The position numbers and the translations under genes were made by a program. Below are positions 7,792-13,127 of a DNA stretch of 13,127 bases, one piece after another. Source of the stretch: an uncultured Flavobacteriales bacterium (lineage in GTDB: Bacteria > Bacteroidota > Bacteroidia > Flavobacteriales > Crocinitomicaceae); the NCBI GenBank assembly GCA_946886545.1, contig CAMPIU010000038.1, forward strand, positions 1 to 13,127, read 5' to 3'. A model generated the notes under the pieces. That model had not been told where the DNA came from. It made no database searches and saw only the letters and a program-made list of their open reading frames with translations. How positions within the stretch are numbered: position 1 is the stretch's first letter; every line of letters starts with the position of its first letter.

Positions 7792-8107
7792 GTATTTTTG
7801 GAAAAAAGTGCTGTTTTTGAACAAATTAGTGTTGATGAAATAATCTGGAGAAAATGTCAACTAAAAAAAACGACTAACAAGACATTTTCTGATCTTTAAC
7901 AATTTCAATCAAATGATTTCCGAAAAATGATTGAATACTGTCATTTATTCGGATTTCGTTATTAAAAAATTCCGTTTTTCAACCTGTACCAAATATTTTG
8001 CGAAATTATTAAGAAAATGTTTACTAAAATTTTATATTTTTCAAACAAAGCTAAATCGTTTTACGACTGAACATTCCAATTTTCAACAACTTACACTCAC
8101 TGAAAAT

Positions 8108-8115
8108 TAATTTTG
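8108..8115 (+). promoter_or_regulatory. Candidate promoter -7 element for the 701-residue secreted protein
   Basis: TAATTTTG matches the Bacteroidota -7 consensus TAnnTTTG exactly and lies 57 nt before the ATG at 8172. No good TTG or TTTG is found 19-23 nt upstream, so the -33 half is weak. Transcription would start around 8119, giving a leader of about 50 nt. Confidence 0.45.
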
Positions 8116-8171
8116 CCTTAACTTTAACTTGAATATACCTTCAGTACTTTAGCAAAAAAATTCGCTACAAT

Positions 8172-10277
8172 ATGAAGTTATTTCTCTCCTCCTCCTTATT
8201 GTTCCTGTTTGGTTATGTTTCTGCTCAAACAACTATTGCTACTCAGGATTTTGATGGTGGCGCTCCAGTCTGGGGCTACTCCAATACGGGTGGAGCAACA
8301 GTTACAGGAAACTCAGCTGCCGGTGATAGACCGGCTTCATCAACCGTTTATACAAGTGCAACAACTGCTTTTGGTACAGTTAACACTACATCCACATTAA
8401 CCTTTACCAATATAAGCGGTTTAGCATCTTATACATCTAAGTATGTTGAGTTCCGTTTAGCATCTTGGTCTATTGGGTCAACAGGCAATGGCGCTGAAGC
8501 TTCTGACGCAGTCAACCTGGATATCTCTTTTGATGGTGGGGTAACTTATTCCAATGAAATCCAGGTTACCGGAAGTTCAAGTAATAATGCATATTGGCAT
8601 TACAGTACAGGAACAGGTTTGGCAACAGCTATCTATGATGGAAATAATACACCCACTAATTTTGCACCCGCAGGCTCAGGTAACAGAACAACAGATGGTT
8701 ATTCTACCGTTCATTTGGATCTTCCGAACTCGTGTACACAAGTGCAAATCCGTATCCGTTCAAATAACAATGCAGCAACAGAACGTTGGACGGTTGACGA
8801 TGTAAAACTAATCGGAACACTCTCTACTCCTTGTTCGCCAGGGGCAGCACCCACAACAAATGCAAGTGCGATTATCTCTACCGATTTCTGCACAAGTTCT
8901 CAATTGAGTTTTACTTCAGGAAACGGAGCGAATAGAATCGGAGTGATCTCTTTGACGAACTTCTCCAATACGCCTGTGAACGGAACGAGCTATGCCGCAA
9001 ATGCATCTTATGGATCGGGAGCAACAATTGGAACAGGAAATTATGTCGTAATGAATGGAAGCGGGAACACAGTTACCGTAACGGGACTTTCTTCCGGAAC
9101 AACTTATTATTTCAAAGTTTTCGAATACAACGGAACCAGTATCAACTGCAATGAATCGTATCAGATTACATCAGTTGCTACCTATTCCTTTACAACCCAA
9201 TCCAATTGCAACACCCCTCAAATCCGTTCGATTCTGGCAGATGCCTGCTCAAGTGTGGAAGGATTAGACGAACAAGTAATCATTGAGAACGGTGCAAATC
9301 CTTTATCAGTAAACAGTATTTCGCTTGCATTTCCATCAGGAGGAACCTATTGTAATTCCGGTTGCGGAACAAATACGCTTGGCAACAATGCAGCTTACAT
9401 CGCTCAATTAAATACTATGGCGGGTTGCACGCTGTTTACGTATGCGGATCCGATTCCGGCAGGACAAATCATTGTGGTATTTACCGGTCAAACACCTTCC
9501 TACGTATTTGATTATTCTCCTCAGTGTCCTTCAACTCAACAATATTATGCGGTTTTCTGCAACAATACCAGTACCGCAGGACGTTTTGCAAACAGTGGTA
9601 CCGGAACACGAACGCTGGATGCTATTTTTAATGGAACAAACGAATCTGTAACTTATGCACCAAACTCATTGGGTGGAAACGGAAGTTTTATTGATTTCGA
9701 TGATCCGGGAAATCCGACTTATCATGTTGACTCTACTTGTATTTATCCCCTAGGCATTGAATTGCTAAACTGGCAAGCTTCCATGATGGATAATGATGTT
9801 TTACTGACTTGGACCACACTTTCAGAAACCAACCTCAACAAGTTTGAAGTTCTCAATGTAGATCCTTATAACAAGACGGAGCAAGTTGTTCAAACAATTT
9901 ATGTTGAAGAAGGGAATTCCAACTCAAGAAAAGAATATTCAGCAGTTGATCCAAATCCGAATCCGGGAATGAATTATTATCAATTACTGTCGGTAGACCG
10001 TGATGGAAAACAGGAACTAAGTGAGATCATTGCCATTAACACACAATCTTCAGGGCAATATGCCAGATATAATTCAGGAACTGTCATCTTCGGGAAGGCA
10101 CTGAAAAAAGGAGATGCATTGACATTCTACAACTGCGAAGGGAAAGAGATCAGTTCATTCGATATTCATGAAGCAAGTAACTTTCTGGAGCAGGAATTGA
10201 GTAATGGCATTGCATTGATCCGCATTACCTACAGGAACGGGGCTTCAGAAGTAATCCGTTTGTTGGTCACTAATTAA
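8172..10277 (+). CDS. Exported multidomain protein with fibronectin III-like domain and degenerate T9SS-type C-terminus
   Basis: I do not recognise a named family. Residues 1-19 form a signal peptide (KLFLSSSLLFLFGYVSAQ, likely cleaved after SAQ). Residues 20-215 look like a beta-sandwich ending in ERWTVDDVKLIG, a pattern common in Bacteroidota surface proteins. Residues about 250-343 resemble a fibronectin III-like domain (LSSGTTYYFKVFEYNG, 306-321). Residues 347-523 are Cys-rich and might be lamin-tail-like (VEGLDEQVIIENGANPLSVN). From 528 comes the ELLNWQAS...VLLTWTTLSETN motif that often precedes sorting domains. The last 60-70 residues resemble a T9SS type A domain (GIALIRITYRNG...VIRLLVTN) but lack the PNP motif. 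The protein is probably delivered to the outer surface; enzymatic activity is not evident. It is transcribed alone, away from the ribosomal operon. Confidence 0.85.
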   Translation: MKLFLSSSLLFLFGYVSAQTTIATQDFDGGAPVWGYSNTGGATVTGNSAAGDRPASSTVYTSATTAFGTVNTTSTLTFTNISGLASYTSKYVEFRLASWSIGSTGNGAEASDAVNLDISFDGGVTYSNEIQVTGSSSNNAYWHYSTGTGLATAIYDGNNTPTNFAPAGSGNRTTDGYSTVHLDLPNSCTQVQIRIRSNNNAATERWTVDDVKLIGTLSTPCSPGAAPTTNASAIISTDFCTSSQLSFTSGNGANRIGVISLTNFSNTPVNGTSYAANASYGSGATIGTGNYVVMNGSGNTVTVTGLSSGTTYYFKVFEYNGTSINCNESYQITSVATYSFTTQSNCNTPQIRSILADACSSVEGLDEQVIIENGANPLSVNSISLAFPSGGTYCNSGCGTNTLGNNAAYIAQLNTMAGCTLFTYADPIPAGQIIVVFTGQTPSYVFDYSPQCPSTQQYYAVFCNNTSTAGRFANSGTGTRTLDAIFNGTNESVTYAPNSLGGNGSFIDFDDPGNPTYHVDSTCIYPLGIELLNWQASMMDNDVLLTWTTLSETNLNKFEVLNVDPYNKTEQVVQTIYVEEGNSNSRKEYSAVDPNPNPGMNYYQLLSVDRDGKQELSEIIAINTQSSGQYARYNSGTVIFGKALKKGDALTFYNCEGKEISSFDIHEASNFLEQELSNGIALIRITYRNGASEVIRLLVTN

Positions 10278-10290
10278 TCGAGAACACAAA

Positions 10291-10316
10291 CTAGCATTAA
10301 AAACAATGCTTTTTAG
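10291..10316 (+). terminator. Rho-independent terminator after the 701-residue gene
   Basis: AGCATT (10293-10298) pairs with AATGCT (10305-10310) around the loop AAAAAC, followed directly by TTTT. CTA and TAG can extend the structure outside. It begins 13 nt after the stop codon at 10277. The opposite strand has no T-run after the hairpin, so it probably acts on the plus strand only. Confidence 0.7.
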
Positions 10317-10361
10317 GAGATGATTAAAATCACAAAACCTAACCGGCTGTTAAGCTTTATG

Positions 10362-10814
10362 TTAATACTTACTTTGACGCTCAGAAACCCACCGCTCAAT
10401 CCCGGGACTTTTAGTCACAAGCAAAATACCCATGATTACTTTCAACAATGACAACAATGTCAGCTTAGAGTTTAACAACTCTAAATTCCCCAAAAATTCA
10501 GGAACACTTTGAGTCAATGTGTAAATTCCAATAACAGCAATCGCAATCTGTAAAATTTTGCTGCTTTCAATGTTTGCATCGATTCTCTTTTCAGAAATGG
10601 ATTCTTCCAAACGAAACCGTTTAATAACAGAATCTGTTTGGAATAAAAACATATAAGCAAAAATAGCCTCGACAATAAAAACAAGCAATCCGGCAGAACC
10701 TACATTATTTACATTGAAAGCTGCTAAGGTAAACACGAGCATCATGATCGTACTGTATGCAAAGTAAACTCCAAAGATTTTGATGATGATAGACCAGAGC
10801 GTGATTAATTTCAT
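10362..10814 (-). CDS. Four-helix integral membrane protein of unknown function
   Basis: The 150-residue protein is not a family I recognise. It has four hydrophobic stretches that look like membrane helices, at about residues 8-32, 39-59, 86-105 and 117-135. A charged loop (VIKRFRLEESISEKRIDANIES, 63-84) lies between helices 2 and 3, and the tail is basic (ERWVSERQSKY). By the positive-inside rule the central loop and C-terminus probably face the cytoplasm. There is no signal peptide cleavage site, enzyme motif or cysteine pair. It lies 84 nt downstream of the 304-residue secreted-protein gene on the same strand, behind a possible -7 element, so it may be independently transcribed. It converges with the 701-residue gene. 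Confidence 0.75.
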   Translation of the reverse strand: MKLITLWSIIIKIFGVYFAYSTIMMLVFTLAAFNVNNVGSAGLLVFIVEAIFAYMFLFQTDSVIKRFRLEESISEKRIDANIESSKILQIAIAVIGIYTLTQSVPEFLGNLELLNSKLTLLSLLKVIMGILLVTKSPGIERWVSERQSKY

Positions 10815-10843
10815 AATAAATTACGGGATTAAAAGTATCAAGT

Positions 10844-10864
10844 CAAAAATAAGATTATCTCTTA
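10844..10864 (-). promoter_or_regulatory. Overlapping candidate -7 element and weak terminator hairpin
   Basis: On the minus strand TATTTTTG (10851-10844) fits TAnnTTTG and lies 30 nt before the ATG at 10814. No -33 TTG is seen at normal spacing. The same bases form the T-run behind a weak stem, TAAGA (10864-10860) with TCTTA (10854-10850), that could end transcription of the upstream 304-residue gene. The sequence does not decide between the two readings, and both are weak. Confidence 0.3.
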
Positions 10865-10898
10865 AATTTTGAGTGTAATTCTATTTATGTAAATTCCT

Positions 10899-11813
10899 CT
10901 ACTTTCCTGAAAGCTGAATCGCTTGAATCTGATAAGTTCCATCCGCTGTTTCAATATTCAGATAATAAGTTCCCTGTGGCAATTCCGACAAATCAATTTC
11001 CTTCAAAGTAAGATTTGTATCAAATTCTTTCAATGTTGCACCAAGTACATTCATTACTTTAATCGTCTTTAACGGAATATCTGACAACAATTCGATTTTT
11101 CCGGAAGAAGGGTTTGGAAAAACAGTGACGGGATTCAACGCAGATTCCTTTAATCCTAAATAATACTCACAAGCTTCATTCGTTGGGTTGTAATACAAAC
11201 TGTCATCTTCAAAACAGATAAATGAGATTTGATCAAATTCAACTATTGTTCCATCACAGCTCCTGCCGAAGGGCAAGATATAACCTCCGATTGGACCAAA
11301 TCGGGCATTTACCTTTCCGTTCACCTGAACATTTGCATCCGATGACGGTGATAAATACAATTGTTTATATGAATTCCCTCCTAACACAACATTGTCTACA
11401 TCGGTCACATTACATATAGAAGTATCATTGCACCCAAAACTTGGAGAACTCGAATGTTGCAAGATCCAACTATCGCCGGTTAAGGCATTAAAATCATATA
11501 ACACTGAAAAATGATTGTAATCCCAATAAAAAACAGTGTCATTTTGATAATAAACAATTCCGTCAATGTAGTCTGATTCTGTTTCCATCATTTCTCCACC
11601 CGGACCTGTTATGAAAAACTCGTGCTTTTTCGATTTTAGCTTTGTACAGGTTATGTTCTGAACCACGGTATCCCCATCGTCCCAAACTTTAATCCAGCCA
11701 TTCGAAATATTTGAATATTGAAAATGCCAAACCGCATTATCTTTTATCCAATTTGTCTGGGAAAATGCAGATAGGCTGAAAAACATCAAAATGAAAAGCA
11801 AACTTTTTTTCAT
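10899..11813 (-). CDS. Secreted protein with T9SS type A C-terminal sorting domain
   Basis: The 304-residue protein has a clear signal peptide (KKSLLFILMFFSLSAFSQ, cleavage after about residue 19). The C-terminal sorting domain is canonical and runs from about 227 to 304. It contains VFPNPSSGKIEL (231-242), IKVMNVLGATLKEFD (251-265) and the LPQGTYYLNI strand (278-287). Such domains are recognised by the type IX machinery in the outer membrane and usually removed on export. The middle part (20-225) is Trp-, Tyr- and Asp-rich with cysteines at 56, 128, 134, 186, 200 and 215 that could form disulfides. I recognise no enzyme family in it. The gene follows the KAS III gene by 59 nt on the same strand, with a perfect 8-bp hairpin in the gap. 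Confidence 0.88.
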   Translation of the reverse strand: MKKSLLFILMFFSLSAFSQTNWIKDNAVWHFQYSNISNGWIKVWDDGDTVVQNITCTKLKSKKHEFFITGPGGEMMETESDYIDGIVYYQNDTVFYWDYNHFSVLYDFNALTGDSWILQHSSSPSFGCNDTSICNVTDVDNVVLGGNSYKQLYLSPSSDANVQVNGKVNARFGPIGGYILPFGRSCDGTIVEFDQISFICFEDDSLYYNPTNEACEYYLGLKESALNPVTVFPNPSSGKIELLSDIPLKTIKVMNVLGATLKEFDTNLTLKEIDLSELPQGTYYLNIETADGTYQIQAIQLSGK

Positions 11814-11824
11814 CGTATTTAAGT

Positions 11825-11844
11825 TTAGAGGTTATTACCTCTAA
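11825..11844 (-). repeat. Perfect 8-bp stem-loop upstream of the 304-residue gene
   Basis: TTAGAGGT (11825-11832) and ACCTCTAA (11837-11844) are perfect complements around a four-base loop. The stem lies 11 nt before the ATG at 11813. No T-run follows in either direction, so it is not a typical terminator. It would sit in the leader of the secreted-protein mRNA and could affect translation or mark an mRNA processing site. Confidence 0.5.
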
Positions 11845-11858
11845 TAACGCACTTACAT

Positions 11859-11879
11859 AAAAAAGGTTGGAATCAAACC
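11859..11879 (-). terminator. Weak possible terminator at the end of the KAS III gene
   Basis: On the minus strand GGTT (11879-11876) and AACC (11868-11865) can pair around seven bases, followed by six T (11864-11859). The stem is only 4 bp and includes the last bases of the coding frame and the TGA stop, so termination would be inefficient at best. Confidence 0.25.
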
Positions 11880-12934
11880 CGGTAACAAACCGCATTAATA
11901 TTCATACCCGCTCCAACAGAAGCAAACAGTACAATATCACCTTCCGTTATTTTGTACCCGTTCATTTCTTCCCGTTTTACCATACTTAATAAAGTAGGAA
12001 TGGTTGCAACCGAACTGTTCCCCAGCTTATGAATATTCATCGGCATGAGGTGTTCAGGCATTTCATGGATGTCATAGAGTTTGAATAATTCACGAACAAT
12101 TGCTTCGTCCAGCTTTTCGTTTGCCTGGTGAATAAAGATCTTTTTCAGATCTTTGATCGAAACATTTGCTTTGTCCAAACAATCTTTCATTGCAAGAGGT
12201 ACGTTTTTGATCGCGTATTCATATACTTTCCGCCCCTTCATTTTTACATAGCGAATCCGGGGGTCTGATTCAGGGAAATTTGATTTTCCCAAATTCAAAT
12301 AAGTTACCTCATCTTCGCAATGACTTTGCGCACTGAAAGAAAGTATCCCCGAGTCGGAATCCTGCTGCTCGAGAATGGTTGCACCTGCTCCATCTGAAAA
12401 GATCATACTGTCCCGGTCATGCTGATCCAAAACACGGCTCAATGCTTCGGCTCCGATCACCAAACATTTCTTTGCCATTCCTGCCTGAATAAACGCATGC
12501 GCCTGGATCAATCCCTGCAACCAGCCGGGACAACCGAAGATCAGATCGTAAGCTACGCAATTGGGATTCTTGATTCCTAAGCTATGCTTTACCCGCGAGG
12601 CAATGGATGGGATCATATCCGTTTGAATGGTGTGTTTAATGACATCACCAAAATTATGAGCTACTATGATTTGATCGATCGTTTCCCGGTCACAATTTAC
12701 ATCCCGGATAGCATCTTCAGCTGCGATTGTGGCCATATCCGAACAATTCAGATCAGCCGTCGCATATCTTCTCTCTTCGATACCGGTAATGGTTTCAAAT
12801 TTCTTTGCAATAACTTCGGGTCTTAAGGGAATAGGTTCCTGGTGCTCATCATAAAATTTATGAAGCGCAAAATCACTGTTTGTTTTAACTACTGTAGGAA
12901 TGTATCGTCCGATACCTGTAATTACACTTTTCAT
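11873..12934 (-). CDS. 3-oxoacyl-ACP synthase III family protein (FabH-like ketosynthase)
   Basis: KAS III enzymes condense an acyl-CoA starter with malonyl-ACP to start fatty acid or related polyketide chains in the cytosol. The 353-residue protein has the thiolase fold with a complete catalytic triad. Cys135 lies in LIFGCPGWLQG, His269 in IHQAN and Asn306 in LGNSSVAT. Other family marks are ITGIEERRYA (49-58), FSDGAGATIL (179-188) and SVGAGMN (339-345). It is about 30 residues longer than E. coli FabH (317), partly from an extra segment around residues 20-45 (HKFYDEHQEPIPLRPEV). No other fatty acid, flexirubin or polyketide genes lie nearby, so the substrate cannot be inferred from context. 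It may not be the main FabH, since it stands alone. A likely promoter lies at 13018-13047. Confidence 0.93.
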   Translation of the reverse strand: MKSVITGIGRYIPTVVKTNSDFALHKFYDEHQEPIPLRPEVIAKKFETITGIEERRYATADLNCSDMATIAAEDAIRDVNCDRETIDQIIVAHNFGDVIKHTIQTDMIPSIASRVKHSLGIKNPNCVAYDLIFGCPGWLQGLIQAHAFIQAGMAKKCLVIGAEALSRVLDQHDRDSMIFSDGAGATILEQQDSDSGILSFSAQSHCEDEVTYLNLGKSNFPESDPRIRYVKMKGRKVYEYAIKNVPLAMKDCLDKANVSIKDLKKIFIHQANEKLDEAIVRELFKLYDIHEMPEHLMPMNIHKLGNSSVATIPTLLSMVKREEMNGYKITEGDIVLFASVGAGMNINAVCYRV

Positions 12935-13017
12935 TCTTAAAACTTAAAACGTTTAACTAAATAATTACAGAAGCTTCCGGGGTTTTGTTTTTCCGCTCAG
13001 AAGTGGGGAGCTCATAC

Positions 13018-13047
13018 CAAAGATAAGAACAATTTTATCGGATGAAA
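13018..13047 (-). promoter_or_regulatory. Candidate promoter of the KAS III gene
   Basis: On the minus strand TATCTTTG at 13025-13018 is identical to the -7 element of the str operon promoter and matches TAnnTTTG. TTTC at 13047-13044, 18 nt upstream, is one base off the -33 TTTG. The leader to the ATG at 12934 would be about 80 nt. Confidence 0.55.
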
Positions 13048-13052
13048 TTTTT

Positions 13053-13127
13053 TTAGTCTTTTTTATGGGAAGGTTTCCAGAGCTTAATACTTGTCAACCG
13101 AAAGCATTTTGCTTGTAACGTTTCACA
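13053..13127 (-). CDS. Possible C-terminal end of a gene running off the right edge
   Basis: A minus-strand frame is open from the window edge for 24 codons to a TAA at 13055-13053. The translated tail, ending KLWKPSHKKD, is basic and plausible for a protein end, but 24 open codons can easily arise by chance. The other two minus-strand frames close earlier. If real, this gene would end just before the KAS III promoter. No family can be named. Confidence 0.25.
   Translation of the reverse strand, partial: CETLQAKCFRLTSIKLWKPSHKKD

Larger units (their letters stand above)
7698..8171. other. Divergent AT-rich intergenic region between rpsL and the secreted-protein gene
   Basis: These 474 nt contain no credible gene on either strand. 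The left part holds the str operon promoter and leader hairpin, and the right part a candidate plus-strand promoter. Between them lie inverted repeats: AGAAAATGTC (7849-7858) with GACATTTTCT (7881-7890), TTCAATCA (7904-7911) with TGATTGAA (7928-7935), and CGAAAAATGA (7921-7930) with an imperfect partner at 7940-7950. A second minus-strand -7 match, TAGCTTTG at 8053-8046, has a TTG 23 nt upstream and could be a distal rpsL promoter. The rest is A/T-rich sequence with no recognised element. Confidence 0.6.

Noticed and set aside
8129..8152. TTG with TACTTTAG as the promoter of the 701-residue gene
   Set aside because: The spacing is only 13 nt and the -7 element is mismatched. The exact TAATTTTG at 8108-8115 is a better candidate.
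8554..8805. 83-codon plus-strand frame inside the secreted-protein gene
   Set aside because: It is an out-of-frame shadow. The main frame has a signal peptide and continuous domain structure over 701 residues.
13103..13114. AAGCA/TGCTT mini-hairpin near the right edge
   Set aside because: The 5-bp stem has a loop of two or three bases and no T-run, so it is easily due to chance.

Overview
The window reads as chromosomal DNA from a Bacteroidota bacterium, probably a member of the Flavobacteriia and possibly close to the Fluviicola/Crocinitomicaceae group. Four things point there. Promoter -7 elements match the Bacteroidota consensus TAnnTTTG. No clear Shine-Dalgarno sequences precede the starts. 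L2 carries the lineage-typical HPMGGGEG in place of HPHGGGEG. Two proteins look like cargo of the type IX secretion system (T9SS). The family-level placement is inference.

Positions 1-7770, minus strand: a fused str-S10 operon with promoter and leader. Transcribed right to left it runs rpsL, rpsG, fusA, rpsJ, rplC, rplD, rplW, rplB, rpsS, rplV, rpsC, rplP and the first codons of rpmC, which is cut by the left edge. The genes encode 30S and 50S proteins plus the translocase EF-G. Most gaps are 0-23 nt. There is no tuf gene between fusA and rpsJ. The one clear break is the 83-nt rpsJ-rplC gap, which holds a long GC-cored hairpin whose outer arm lies in the last codons of rpsJ. This is the most unusual structure in the window. 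The operon promoter (TTG-N19-TATCTTTG) is close to perfect, and a second small hairpin lies at or next to the predicted 5' end of the mRNA.

Positions 7698-8171: an AT-rich divergent intergenic region. It carries the str promoter on the minus strand, a candidate promoter for the plus-strand gene, and several inverted repeats. No gene is visible in it.

Positions 8172-10316, plus strand: a large exported multidomain protein with a degenerate T9SS-like C-terminus, followed by a Rho-independent terminator.

Positions 10362-13127, minus strand: a small four-helix membrane protein of unknown function, a secreted protein with a canonical T9SS type A sorting domain, and a stand-alone FabH-like 3-oxoacyl-ACP synthase III with an intact Cys-His-Asn triad and its own likely promoter. 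A possible gene end touches the right edge. I see no tRNA, rRNA, CRISPR array, transposase or toxin-antitoxin pair. Except for the hairpin elements, the window is a housekeeping operon beside ordinary accessory envelope genes.
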